64,000 bases of DNA from Lasioglossum baleicum. Its lineage: Eukaryota; Arthropoda; Insecta; Hymenoptera; Halictidae. Shown piece after piece: positions 1-12,671 of this stretch. The notes beneath the pieces are model-generated. The model worked only from the letters and a program-made list of their open reading frames with translations, was not told where the DNA came from and did not search any database. Positions within the stretch are counted from its first letter, which is position 1. Each line of letters opens with the position of its first letter. The stretch is taken from NCBI RefSeq assembly GCF_051020765.1, contig NC_134935.1:13455579-13519578 (forward strand). The letters run 5' to 3'. The translations under genes and the position numbers were made by a program.

Positions 1-2207
1 ATAGACATTTTCTGTGTCGGAGGTACATCGTGTGCTGAGAAATATTAACTATGAGAACCCTCTCAAAATGGAAGTAATTTTGATAATGGATCTGGACTTT
101 TATTAATACAACTACTTTAACTACGTTGCATTTTAAATATCGTAATAACATTCACGGTACATATTTGATATTCCACGTGTAAAATGAGAATTTGTTTCAT
201 GATAATTTTAACGAATGGATGGTAATGCAACTCCTTTTTTTTAGTGGTTCTATTGTTTTATACATATATCACTTGTCGCAATTCGTAAACTGAACCATTG
301 ACTTTAAAAGATTATGAAAATTTCGGCAACAGATAATATGTTAAAATAAGAATGAAACAGCTGGTAGCTAGACCTTTAGAGCTCCCAGACGATCGGAAAT
401 CGGTCAGCTCTATAGGGGATGCAGTCATCTGCAGTCTAGAATCCCGGGATTCCTTTCGGTACTCGCATTTCCGGCGGCCCGTTGTATCCGCAGTCGCTTT
501 CTCCGCAGTCTTAAAAAATAAACACACAAGCTCGGTAGTGTCTCCGCGGTTGCCCAACGGGGAATTATCGCGGACCAGTTGGCGAAGTTTCGCCACTCTC
601 CCGTCGTAAAATTAATTCCGTCGCGGGGAGCTCACATTTCACGCGTGCCCGCGATCTCTATCGATCGTCGTCGTCCCTCCCCGCAACAGCCAACGAAAGC
701 TCGTCGAGCACCGCGAAAACTGCTAGGCATACCAGAGATTTTATCTCGCGCGAGTTGCGGCTCCGTAATATTCGCTGCGGAACGAAACTTCGTTCCACCG
801 GCGAAGAATGCGACGTCGTTTTGGTTTGTAAATTCTTTTCGCCTGTCCGTCTGAGCGCTGCCGTGCTCTGCGGCCGGCTGCGAAAGTCGCCCAGTTTCCG
901 CCTGCATAACTGCATCGGTTACCTGATGCAGCCGGAGTGCGAATCAATTTTTGACCCCTGACAATAGTCGTATAGTTGCATAGAGATTTATTTGTTTCGT
1001 AATATATAATTTTAATAAGTTAACAGTAAGAATATTTAATATCGTCTGTTGAATAAAAATATTCGTTGATGTACTGTGCGTTTGTCTCATCTTCTCTGAA
1101 TTAACTCTATCTTGCTTTAATTGCAAGTGGAATTTGTAAAAATTGATATACCTGAATTTATTCAGATATTGACTGACTTTCATGGTAATATATCCTTGCT
1201 TAAAGAAAAATCTGTATAATTTCAATAATTACAGAATGTAGTATGTAGAACCAGTTATCTATTTACTATTGGCTGAATAAATGGAGGCGGGATCAGGGAT
1301 GGCAACAGGGATGGCTCCACTAAAACAATAAGAAGCATCATACAAGTTCTAACATGATAAGAAATGTCTACAAAAATTCATAGTTTTATTATTCCTGTGA
1401 TCACGGTCAGTGCAAGACACAATAAGTGTCCAATATCGGAGTCCACCGTCTTCGTGAGCAAAGGGTCCGCCGACACCCCTAAAAAGGTAACATTCCCGTG
1501 GAAACCTGGAAGTGATTTTGCTCTTTTTGGCCCCGTCGAAGAAACTGGAGCGGCAGCCCGAGTATTCCGGGGTATTATCGACGTTTTGTACTTAAAGCCG
1601 CGATTCACGTTCCACGAAAGATCCCGGGAATTCACGAAACATTTCCGGCCGAGCTCCGGCTAAACTGCGGACACCGCTGAAAGCTGCACGACCAAGACGG
1701 GAGAAAGAAAGAGAGAATTGTAACAGTCGCGGGACAAAGTTTTCCGCGACGACGACGACGGTGGAAGACAATGGAATTCGACGAAGCGTGCCAATCGACC
1801 ATATCGATGGGACGTACGTGTCTCTGCAGAGAGACACATACGCGTGCACAGCTGGGCACGGAAGAATCCCGGAAGAAACATCCTCGTCGAGACACCCGAA
1901 AGCGACCCGGGGAATCTGGGTCAAAGGAGTACCTAGATTATTTGGTACCGGGCTGGATTTGGTCTACACGGTCCATATTCTGCGTAGAACCCATCGAAAC
2001 CGCTGTGCTCGAGTCGCTCGAGCAGACACCGAAAATTTTCGGATACAGAGTACACTACTGGCGGCGAACGCGATCGGGGATCACGTTCCAGACGATTGGA
2101 ATACCAATGGAGGCGAACGCGACCGACAATAAAGGCAAACAGTTAGCGGTCGAGTTACGAGACGAACGAGTCCAATTTCGCTGGGCAAACTGGACAAGAT
2201 CCTGAGA
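1..2207. other. Non-coding interval: AT/GC mosaic, no gene seen
   Basis: AT-rich blocks (about 1-350 and 964-1370) alternate with CpG-rich blocks (351-963 and 1371-2207). The CpG-rich blocks are open in several frames on both strands at once, the longest being 144 codons at 1771-2205 on the plus strand. That is expected where stop codons are rare, and no frame shows a domain, signal peptide or family motif. Small structures present are a perfect 14-bp palindrome at 439-452 (centred on CCCGGG), a 12-bp motif repeated twice near 1292-1316, a purine tract at 1699-1717, and a hairpin at 1813-1842 with 12 of 13 pairs matched around a 4-nt loop. Nothing here supports a gene. Confidence 0.6.
1813..1842. 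repeat. Short inverted repeat, 13-bp arms
   Basis: The arms 1813-1825 and 1830-1842 are inverted copies with one mismatch, separated by the four bases GCAG. The structure is visible directly in the sequence. It is too short for a typical microRNA precursor and has no flanking repeat, so no function is assigned. Confidence 0.6.
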
Positions 2208-2375
2208 TCGTCCGGCGAAAGGATATGGACTCTACAAGAGACCGAAGTGATTAATATTGATACAATTCGGCGGGAATGAGAAGAGATCGTCAATCCCGAG
2301 ATCTTCTAGCGACATGTAGCCCGGAGAAGACAGTGGTGATTAATATTGATACAGCTCGGTGGGAATGAAGAGGGA
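2208..2375. repeat. Two-copy diverged tandem duplication, about 89-bp offset
   Basis: A segment reading GTGATTAATATTGATACA followed by a CTCGG/TTCGG-type core and GGGAATGA occurs at 2247-2280 and again at 2336-2370, with only three or four differences over about 34 bases. A shorter match (GAGATCGTC) precedes both copies at a slightly different offset, so the duplicated unit is roughly 76-89 bp with later indels. The offset is not a multiple of three, so it is unlikely to be a repeat within a coding frame. It is probably a local replication-slippage duplication that has since diverged. Confidence 0.75.
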
Positions 2376-5300
2376 TATCCTTTTCGGGGAAACAATTGGG
2401 AATTGAATAAACTCCAGGGGCTTTGGAGTCGCGAGTCTTTGAGGATACAGAGAATATTATACTCGGAGGTAAACACAGTATACGCCGGAAGAAATCCGGA
2501 GCAAGAAACCGTCCGCTGCGAAGCGAAGCAAATTCGGCAACCGTTCCGAGCTTCTTTTCGGAAGCTCTTCCAATTTTCTCGGTACAGATATCCGAGGCCG
2601 GCGCAAAAGCTGGACAGAAGCTCCGGGCGAGATGGCCCGGAAATAACGCGGCCAATCACATATAAGAGTCCGTCTACGTCGGATCGGTTCGCCCTTCACC
2701 GAGTCGGACTTCCTCCGACATTATTTTTCTTCCTTCCACGGTGATTCGATCTGTAAGGAGCTGACCGGGAAATCGGCTTTTCCGAGCCACGGAACACGCT
2801 ATCGGCTTCCTTCAAACATGACGCTAACGGGTAATTAATCGAGTTACTGCAATTCTGTATTCGGATCGACTACATTCTTGTCATAAATATCTTCTTATTC
2901 CCAATATGAATTTACGACGAAAATTTTTCTGAATGCAATTACAAAAATGTTCGACATTGAATGCAGTTCATTGTATTCTTAATCACATCGTGCAACGACC
3001 AAAGATGAAGTTTGCCTAACAATTAGAAATTGACATACCATCACCCCTCGAAAAATTTAATATTTGACGGTCACAGTGTCCTCCAGCTCTTCAAATCTGT
3101 CAGCAAAAACGCCATGGGGCTCTCAGGGAGACGTAGACGAATGTTGGTGGGCAAGCAGATCGCGGCTGACAAATGGCCGACGATTATTGCCGGTTTAAGG
3201 AAGCGATCGGAGGGGCTCGTGAAATTATTACCGACGCGTTGACAAATTATTCGAGGATGACGCGTCCGGGTCCGGTAGGCGTTGACATCGAGCTACGACG
3301 CTCGGAAGTCTTGTCGATCCTCCTGATTACCCTGGCGGGTATAAATCTGTCAGGATCGAAACTCGGCGCTTCGATCCGGGCTTGGTTGTCGCCGATTGAT
3401 TCGAGTCGGAAATGCCTGTCTGGGAATCAATTTCAGTCTGGTCGGGGGCTTTCTTCGGCCGATAATCGGTGGCATTAATTCGCGGCGGAGTGAGAGCAAA
3501 ATATCGTGAACGTGGAGAGGGCGAGAACGATTTTCTCGCACGCGTAACATCTGACAACGCATTAGCCCGACACCGCCGTGTCAGCTCGACAGGCATCAGA
3601 CCCTCCCCTGGCTTTCGACCGGTCGTTTACGACGCGACGGTGTGTCACTGGCTCGTCAGACCGACGACATTATATTTAGAATGCCTTCTAGAAAACGCCT
3701 GGCCGACGAAACGTCGATGCCCGCGCCGAATCGAGAGCGAAACGTCGATCGCCGAAGCGTACTGTCCACGAACTGCGGTTGTAAAATCGGCACCGCCGTC
3801 CTACTGCTTTCTCAGAACAGCTTTGCTTCGGATTCCTGTCTGTGCAGTCTACTGACGTTCGTTATGGGACTTCTACGAATATCCGGAGTCGAAGATAGGC
3901 TAGTTAAATAATATATTACTTTAAGACAGTCACTGTGTATACCATTAAGTCCCAATAATGGAATAAGGCGATTTTTGTATATACTGAGTGGGGCATTTAT
4001 AACAAGTTACCTGAATAACTTGTTTTTGAAGAAATAATTACAGTAGTATTACAACAACAACCAAGAAACACACTGGATGTGTTTTTAACATTTTCCTAAA
4101 ATTGAGTGAAGCCTTCCGATTATATTCAACCCAATAATACGGTAGGAAAAGTGTCAGTATGATCCTCTATCGTGAACACATCAAAAATATAAATATCCGC
4201 GGACATCCGCAAGAAATCGTGATATTAAAACACAGCCAATTCAAACATTACATGTATTAGACCCAAGCGAGAAAAGCTCCGCGCGTTCAAAACCGTATCA
4301 ATCACTACATCAGTTTCCCAATATAAGCAAAACAATGTATTAGAACTCACCAACAAAATCCAGGAATACTCTGAAACGTATTCGATTCGAACATTTGTTA
4401 GACTCTGTCTGTTACACATAATGTTCCTAACATCTACTGCAACATGCATTAGATATAAGCTCCGGCAATAAAAGCTGGCGTTCTGTGCCTGAAAGTGCTA
4501 AATCACAGTATCTCTGTGGCGCAGCGTGACCTACTAAACAATTTCTAGGATCACGAGCACATCGCTAGGTAAAAAGTGACCAGGCCAACGGCTGGCTACT
4601 AAATATTTTCATTCGAGGAATTCGAAACGAGGGTTTATCGTGTTCGGGGTCAGCGATGCGGTAATATGATTTGACGAACGTACTCGCGCAAGAAACGGAT
4701 CGTGATTCGACTGTTGATCTCTCCCACCCTCTGTGCATGTGAATCCTCCCTGGTTTTCGCGAGATCGTGGTCCCATTCCCCAAAAAGCGAAACGTTCCCG
4801 CCGGTCGCGTCCCGAATAAAAATTTCATGCCGAACTTTATTCGCCGGGGCCGGACGATATAATTCTCCCGATGTACAGAATCTACCTACAGCTCGGGGCA
4901 GAGATACATACGTGTAATTCGGCGATCTGCATATCGCGGCACGGTATCGCGGAATTATTTGCTGTTACGGATAAGGCGGGGCCCGCGCGCGTAAAACTCT
5001 CCCGATGTCCCATAAAGACTCGTAAAACGGCGGAACGCGCGCGGAATTCTATTTCGTAAGAATCTTACGAGCCGATCCGCCCTCGTCGTTGCGCGATTTC
5101 TGCCCGAGCAATATGCACGGGCCGCCGTGCCGCGCCGTCGATCCCATGAGTCACGATATTTATTTACGACAGCACACCCGAATATTTCTTGCGGGATCGC
5201 CGCGCCGCGCCGGTGTAATGGCGGCGTTTTTATTGGGCCCTCGCTAACGGCGCACTCTCCAGAACGATCGTCGAGCTCGTTCCGAAATTATTAGGGCGAG

Positions 5301-5480
5301 CCGAATGAGCCACCCTTAAAACGCGATAAAAATTCTGGAGAACCCGTTCGATTGTCTTGCCAGTTGGCAGGCGTGGTGATCGCGACTGAGGAGTGACCAG
5401 CGATCGAAAATGTAAAGATGGCGGCTCCCTGCCGCGTAAGCCAAACATAAATAACGCTTTGTATCACGTTTTTCAAGTAC
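2376..5480. other. Non-coding interval, no gene seen
   Basis: This is mostly GC-rich with an AT-rich island at about 3906-4480. Overlapping open frames reach 132 codons (2346-2744 +) and 128 codons (3469-3855 +), but none has a recognisable motif. Frames on opposite strands cover the same bases, so they look like chance frames. Small structures are a 9-bp-arm hairpin at 4001-4025 and a near-perfect 17-bp palindrome at 5054-5070 (arms TCGTAAGA/TCTTACGA). No splice-bounded exon or RNA gene could be supported. Confidence 0.55.
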
Positions 5481-5670
5481 AAGTGGCGCTATGCCTTTTG
5501 AAAATTAGTAAAAAATTAGGTTTTGATAGTGATATACCTTCATCTTGTCGTATTTAATCGATCAATAATGTGGAAAGCTTATCACGATGTTATACATTAA
5601 ATAAGTCCTTTAACATGTTCCCCAGTGCCTTCTCTTCAAGGAAATGGCTGTAAGCAAATGAAACAAGATT

Positions 5671-6006
5671 TCACGCATTTATTGACAAATAATTAGAAGT
5701 TTTGCGTTGGCTTATCTTCTTCATTAAGAAAATACGATCCAGTCCGAATAAGGGGAATTGTACAGCCATAGTCAGACCAGACGGTCCCGCAACGACCAAA
5801 CGGAAAGTCGCTGTTGCAGGTAAATACTGCCAATGATAAAAAGGGAATCTCCAGACGCTGTCTCGACGGAAACGGTGTCCTTGGACTTGGAAGTGTATCG
5901 GAGGAAGTCCCATGTGGACCGTAATCTCCGCCATGTCAGTCGTTATTTCTTCCGTAACGTTCTCGATCCCAGCAACCCTGGTCTGTGGATGCTGTAGCCT
6001 TAGCCT
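5671..6006 (-). other. Possible coding exon or decayed coding fragment (weak)
   Basis: On the minus strand a frame is open from just after a stop at 6007-6009 to a stop at 5671-5673, about 111 codons, with an internal ATG at 5934. Its translation is unlike the Arg/Ser/Pro-rich chance frames elsewhere. It is a balanced mix containing segments such as MGLPPIHFQVQGHRF, VWRFPFYHWQYLPA and FRLVVAGPSGL. An AG preceded by GGCTAC lies just inside the upstream edge (minus strand, about 5992), a possible but pyrimidine-poor 3' splice site. Third-position GC is near neutral, about half by my hand count of the first 73 codons. An AATAAA lies at the last codons. I do not recognise the protein. It may be a lineage-specific exon, a transposon or pseudogene fragment, or chance. 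Confidence 0.2.
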
Positions 6007-6009
6007 CTA

Positions 6010-9000
6010 TCGAGATCGGCAGTACACTCTGAAAATGGCAAGAGTGGAGGGCCGATGCTATTGCTTGTTGCTATACATTCCCTATAATCTTGTATCGCGA
6101 CGTTGAATTTCGTGCTCGATGGACCTCGCTTTCTTAAATTGTCCTTGAACCCGGAAGCATCGCAATCTTCAACTTCTGCGATGCGGTACAGGAAACTCCA
6201 GGGAGTTTTTTTAAAATATTGGTGTAGAATATTTCGTACTATAATTAGTATTAACATTCTGGGTAGTTGTCTGACTTGATAATTACAGTTTTATTTGAAT
6301 CTTCAGCGATGGACCTTTTTTTATAACTACGCAGTTGATCTTTTATAATCTTTCACAAATTCAAGGCTTCGTCATCAATCTTTTAAACATATTTCTGGAG
6401 GTACGTCTTCAAGTGATGATTTTGATACACGGTTTATTTTCTCTGGTGGAGATTAATGAGGACCCAGTTCATAACCATTACCACAATGCGGATTTTATGC
6501 ATTTACGACGAAATTGAGTAGATAAAATTACGAAAAGGTAGATAGGTTAATAATTTAAAAATGCCAATGTATCAAAGACCTTTTCATTTGGTTTCTGGTC
6601 CTCATAATTGATGCAGACCATTTTGACTTAAAGATCCGTAGTCTAGCCATTACAAATGAAGCTGTAATGAAGCTACTTGCTTGAACACGTTCGTTTCCAA
6701 CAAAAAAAAAGTTACATAAAACATGTTCGATACGCGAATACATTCTGTCGACAGAAGGGTCCCACCGCGGTGAATACTGTACGAGTTTGATAGGTCGCTA
6801 AAAATATTAAACAAAAGGTTAGCATGCCCGGGAATACACGTCGTCAACGAAAGGTTACGGTTCTATTTATTACGATCGGGCACACCAAACCCCGAAGCCG
6901 GGGCATAGACACGAATAAACAAATATCGAGCGAATCTATCAGACTGTAATAGCGAATCCGGCCACGAGGAAGCCCACGAAACGTGTTTCTCGGAAGAGTG
7001 AATATCTCGAGCACGGCACACGAGGAGGTCCGCCGATGTTTCCGCCTTCGGCTCCCGGGGCTTCCTCTCGCTGTCAGTATTTTAACCGACCACTCTAATC
7101 GTCGCGTTCGTCTGTCAGCAACTCGTAGAGAGGTCAGCGCGTCGTCACGAGCCACGATGATACCACGAAAAACCCGACGCCTCGTGTCCCATGTCCTATA
7201 CGACGCTGGTTAACGACGTTCTCGTGACCGACGCTTGCAAACCGGAAGAGGCGGTCGTCGCCCATCGAAAATTGGCTTCCGTGAACCGTAAAAATCCGCT
7301 CGAGACGCGAACGGACCGTCCTTGAATTAATAATGGACGCGTACGCTCAGGATATGTTCGGCCGGTTAAAAGCTTTCTATTTTTCTCCACCTCGGACGGC
7401 CACGGGGGTCCGTCGATGAAATTTACACGACCACGGCTCGATGGAAACCTGACGAGTTAGACTTACTCTGAAACTCTACATAATTGTGATCGAGAATTTT
7501 CTGGACACTGTGGACACCTTGGAAGGGTAGGGGGATATCCGATATTTCTATTTTATTCTTAACTGTCAACATTTTATCCCCACCATCAGGGGAGCTTCCT
7601 TGGAACAGAGTATCACAGTACAAAGAATGTAGCACCTCTACTATAACTGTCGCTCGGCAGACCTGACGATGCGACAGTTACGGTAAGACTACTGGAGAGA
7701 TGGAAATTATAAAAATGGTTACGTACTTGCTTCATTTATGTTGAGATAGGAGGGTGGTTTCTTAAAGTTTATAGAGAGGTGAGTTATATGCAGCGAGCAG
7801 CGCCGGTCGTAACCGTACGAATCCGGTTATCCGTTAATGGCGGCGTAGGTAGCGAACGATCGCAGCAGCACCGGCCCAGAACAGGAGGCGGACGCGTACA
7901 CGACCGTGAAAAGTAGCGGTCCGTGTGTTACCTCGCGCGAGTCGTTCCCTACTAACGTAAAACCGCGATTAACGGTAGAAAGGCGGCGGAGGCGCTATCG
8001 CGGCGCTATACGAGCCGTGTAACAAGTATGGACTTTAAACGGCAATCGGGCGTTGCGCGTGAGTCATTACCATGGCCGTCTCGGCGAAACGAATGCTCTT
8101 CACGAGATTTCACGGCAGTTTCGGCGGATCTACCACTGTCTAGACTATCGACGAGACGAGTCGTCGATTTAGACCGTCAGCTATTACGTACGGTAATCGC
8201 GCAATTGCAAAGTACTGGAATATAATAAAAAATACCGTCCCTTAATCATTTTTATAATTTAACAACATTATAAAATTCTCGATCAAATTTGCTTAAAAAC
8301 ACAACGATCTAACAGTTTTCCACAGACTGAAATAATATTGCAAATCCTAAATGTCCTTGAATTATATTGCTGCTCGAGCAATTCCTTTCTACAAAGCAAT
8401 TGGTTCGCTGCAATCAGATAAATTCGTAGAAAATGAAAATAAATTTTTCGACCCACGCAATCAATCAAACGGTTGCCATTTGATTAGCCGGTCCCACGCA
8501 CTAAACGCACGCGCGCCTACGTCCATCAGACTATAGTTTACTATAGTTTCACGATGGAAAGGTACTTCGTTGTAGGCAATAACGACAGGCGTAACAGATA
8601 CTAGTCACCGTTCGTTCTCGGTATCCTGAATGGATCTAGTGTAATGCGGGGCCCGGGTTGCCGATACTGCCGTCAGGATACCGTAAACCATAATAACTCC
8701 TAATGGTATAGCGTGGGAGGGCCTCGGTGGTAGCTATTCGAAGGGTGAGACCGCGAAATGGGAGAAGCTCGTAAGGGGATGCGACGATAAAGGTGAAAGA
8801 AAGGAACGTCGGGATGGATCCGCGGCGAAAGGGTCTGCACAGGAAGATTGAAAACAGCCTGCAAGGATATACTTTACCCAGTTTGCGAAATGGGGTTGCA
8901 GTTTTTCCCCATGAAATTTGCATCCGACAGCCCCATAATGGCTGTCTCGTTCAAATTGGCTTGGATACATATGAAATTATCAGTCACGCTGAGAAATGTA

Positions 9001-9060
9001 TCGAATAAAGTCGAATGGTCACCATGGACATATCGTTTTGCTTAAATAGCATTTCGTTAG
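6010..9060. other. Non-coding interval, no gene seen
   Basis: AT-rich sequence at about 6200-6840 is followed by GC-rich sequence with overlapping short frames (103 codons at 6844-7155 on the minus strand is the longest). A small duplicated ACTATAGTTT motif lies at about 8529-8549. A further AT-rich island lies at about 8220-8480. No domain, RNA gene or element end was recognised. Confidence 0.5.
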
Positions 9061-9101
9061 GCTAGAGGTCACGTGAAGGTCAGACATATTTTTTTAAAGG
9101 T

Positions 9102-9368
9102 AATATGTCTGGCTGCAAGGAAAAACGCCGCATGTCAGAATTTTAAATAATTAGAGTTTATACATTAATTCAGCTCTATAGTATAGTATTTATGTATTTA
9201 CCAGGAAAAAAGGCATGAAAATGACTTCGAAAGGCTGAAAAAATAATGCAATTTAACCGCCGATGTTCTATATTCTATATCAAAGCATTAGTGATCAAAA
9301 CCTTAAACGGCAATATCTCGAAAGTGAAATTATGTGACATGCGGCGTTCTTCAACCACAGATATGTGC
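9102..9368. mobile_element. Degenerate inverted-repeat (MITE-like) element
   Basis: A left arm at about 9102-9146 and a right arm at about 9324-9368 are diverged inverted copies. The best-conserved core is AACGCCGCATGTCA at 9124-9137, and its inverted counterpart TGACATGCGGCGTT lies at 9335-9348. Pairing continues outward with indels (AATATGTCT... against ...CAGATAT). The spacer of about 180 bp is AT-rich and has no open frame of note. A second small hairpin, with arms CAGACATAT and ATATGTCTG, overlaps the left end at 9081-9112. The arrangement fits a non-autonomous DNA transposon relic. No target-site duplication could be fixed, so the ends are approximate. Confidence 0.55.
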
Positions 9369-12300
9369 TCTTTAGTGCACTGACTTATTTGTTGTTCTGT
9401 GACCGAGATTGTTACTCCCTTTGACGAAGCACCGAGCAATTTACGATTCAAAATCATTAATTCAGAAGACATTATTATTTGAATAATGCACATGTACAAT
9501 CTTAAATTCTACAGTGGGTCCTCGTACAACACGATCAACAAATTGTTTAAATATGAAATAGGTAACCTGTACAATTGACTCTGACAATTCCATAAAGCAG
9601 ATTTCCGCTTTCAGATCAAATTTTTCCAAACAATTTACGAGTAAAAAACAACTTTGACAGATCCTCTGAGGGTTCCCTGGAACAATTCAACTTCTGATCA
9701 TTTCTTCGTGTCACCGAAAGTTTGTCAGACGTCTGACAGGACACCCAGTACAGCCGACGAGGTAAGACATCGTGAATAAGGGATCTCGGCGAGGGAAAAA
9801 AGGGCTCGTCCCTAGCGTGCGGAGAGGACGAGGGCCCACGGAACGATGAAATATTCACGAAATTTTTTCTCGCGGTCAGACGCAGCCGGCCGGATCGATT
9901 ATAAAAGCGAGGCGCGAATTTTACGATCGTCTCGACTGCGGGCCAGCTCTCGCGTTTTGCGGTTTTCGAGACTTTTTCTTCGTTCACATCTGCGCCTCCC
10001 CAATTTCCGCGCGATAGGGTTGCAGAGAGAATTCCCGCGCGCAGAATGTTTTCTATGCGGCGGTATCTTTGTTTCCCTCGCGCGTAAACTGCGAGGGCTA
10101 TCGAGGAAACAACACTGCGGCCGACGTCCCCGCAGCCGGAAACTGCACACCGGATTTGTTTGTTTCGAAAAAAATAACCACGGGGAACTGCGACGTTTTC
10201 AGCTCGGTCGCGACGGACCACGTGACGGCGCGCTGTGGCGTAAAAATCCGATCCAGTGTCCAAAAATCAGTGGCATATCGTAGTGAACAACAGAATCAAT
10301 TTTTTTGATGCTGGTACAACATTTATCTAAGCCTGCGGTGTTTTTATTTAATCGGCAGAGAGGCTGCTGTTATACCAAATCAAATAAAATGAGAGAACTA
10401 CATTTATGAATCGTACGTCGATATTTGTTGTGTTCGGGATTTTGATAAAAGTAAAATTGTATTAAACACGTGAATTTATGGGTAGTTAAACTCATCGTTG
10501 CCCTCGTTTTCAATTTATTCATGAACAATAGAACTTCGAATGTAGTTATCTGGATTGGATTGAACTTTTTGCTCATTTTAAAACACTTTGTGCTTCTGAA
10601 TTTTTATCTCCGGAACCGTTCGTCCGCATTTGTTTCATTTCAAACTATAAAGTTTGGCTTAATTTGTCGAATGTTATAGTGGATCTCGTAATTGCACGAT
10701 CTCGTTTACATTAAGTGAACCTTGTCGCTAATCGCTCTAGCTGAATATCACTTGTTCCAATAATTCTAATTTTTTATCTAGTCACATTTTGTACATTTCT
10801 TTTCAGCTATAAATATTAAAGAACTCTCATCAAAGAATAAAGAAATGTTGGTTTACGCGCACCCGTTCGAAAGCTATCGATTTTCGGCCGACGAAGCCAC
10901 GCTTTCCCCGGCAGCCTAGCGCAATCGGGACGGCTGGAAAAAAAAGCGACTGTCACCCCCGTCGAAACCCTCGTGCCCCTAATTTATGGAGCCGGTCCCG
11001 AATCCTTTTGTCGCCACCCCCACGACCACGGTCCCCCGTTGTAATAATTCCGTCGCCCTGGGGATTAGAATAACCTCGCGCGTGCCGAATCTGCGCGAGC
11101 CCGGGTACAACGGGGGAAAATGAAAAAAAAGCCGTCGGTCGAATTAAAAATTAACGATTCGACCGTACGTCACGCATCGTAGGAATCCGCCGGATTAAAT
11201 TGCGCTCTATTCTATCGTCGATAGATCCCGAGGGTCGTCGCGCACCCTTCCTACCCCGAAAATAAATCTTCGTGGCCCTGCGAAGCGATTCTTACCTGCT
11301 GTACGGGAGAAACATCTGCATCGAGGGGGCGAAAGAGCACGAAAGGTCAGCGGAAGAGAGAAAGAACAGAAAGAAAGGAGGGGATTCACCAATTAAGACG
11401 GCCAATTTACGGAGCTTCCTTAAAAGGGTATTCCTTGGAATCGTTTTCGGAAACTTACGATTATCGCCGGAGAACCCGCTTGGATCGCTTGCTGCCGGCG
11501 CGCCAATTATTTAGGTACGTCTTAGAGCGGAGCTTTTTCGAATGGAAGTTTTGACAATTGATATTTTTGTTCGTTTTGTTGAAGAACAAAGTCTCTTTGA
11601 ACAGTATATTTAATTAATTTGATGGGGCGGTAATAACACTAAACCATCCCGTCTACTTGCTTTCTCTATTGTGAAAATTTTAAATTCTTCTGCAATTTCT
11701 AGAAAGGGAAATATAACAGAACTTATGGACTTAATTGATAAAAGTGCACAGTTGAAAATGTACATATATGATGATATTTTCAAATCGTTCTGCTTTAAAA
11801 ATATTGCCAATCTCAGCCCACATCTTGGTATTCCAAATCTCCGAGATTGTTCAGAGTTGTTTCCTTGGAAATTGACTTTTTCTCCCCGGTTCTCAAAGAA
11901 AAGGGGTGGACATACATCGAAGGGGTGGTCCCAAGGGAACTGCTTAAATTGAAGCACTCGTGGGAAGCAGACTCTCATTGAGGCGAGCCAGCCAGTGGCT
12001 GCTACTGCGTCGGACTGCACGCTGATATGTATATGCAGCTTGGAGCGGCTCAGGCGGAATGCGCATATGAAATTTACAGCCACTATAACGCAGGAAATGC
12101 TCCCTGGCCACCCTCGGCTTCAGTCAGCCTACAGCTACCCTTAGCTCGCACCCTTCAACCCACCGTGTCTTTGCATCCTCCTCCAATTTTGCCTACAGTG
12201 CCTCGATTCTCCGCGTTTCACTGGCTTCGGATCGTTCTCTCTTGACGACGTCGTATTCGGGGACGTTTCACACATGCGATCGAGCCTTGAGGACCGAGTG

Positions 12301-12411
12301 AATGTCAGGAATGGGGCCAGAAGGTAGCCAGCGGCAAGGTACGTACTCTTACATAGCTCGAAACAATTTTAGTTTAACGGGTTTCGTATTTTCCAGGAAG
12401 GTAGCAATTTT
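9369..12411. other. Non-coding interval with overlapping chance frames
   Basis: The longest frame here is 215 codons on the minus strand (9616-10263). It overlaps a 145-codon plus-strand frame (9846-10283) and others. None carries a recognisable motif, and composition follows local GC content. AT-rich islands lie at about 10300-10860 and 11520-11780. Near 11010-11110 the DNA is C-rich with several poly-A runs. Frames at 11610-12083 (minus, 157 codons) and 11671-11952 (plus, 93 codons) also cover each other. I see no gene, RNA or clear repeat. Confidence 0.5.
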
Positions 12412-12671
12412 ATTCGAAAATTTAAAAAAATGTGTTTGATAGACATGCTGAAAATTTCATTGAAATTGGTTAATTGGTTTACGAGTAATAAACATTTAAA
12501 AACGGTGGGATTACAGTTTTTCACGATTTTCAACCAATTTTTGCCTTTCTATGCTATTATCCGGAGATTTGCATCATATTTAATCATGTATATTTACCTC
12601 GGAAACCAATTGACCAAGCTCGATAAAATTTTCATCATATGAAAATCAACTTTTACCATTTTGTTTTCGTA
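12412..12671. mobile_element. Inverted-repeat (foldback MITE-like) element
   Basis: The left arm (12412-12485) and right arm (12596-12671) are diverged inverted copies. The most conserved part contains TGAAAATTT, then TTGGT, AATTGGTTT and CGAG in the left arm. The right arm has the inverse, CTCGGAAACCAATTGACCAAGCTC... The outer parts also pair with indels, and similarity may extend to about 12370 and 12710. The spacer of about 110 bp is AT-rich. There is no transposase frame, so this would be a non-autonomous DNA transposon copy. Its superfamily is not clear from the sequence. Confidence 0.6.

Noticed and set aside
9616..10263. 215-codon minus-strand frame
   Set aside because: Overlaps a 145-codon plus-strand frame and has no recognisable motif. 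It spans the junction between an AT-rich and a GC-rich block.
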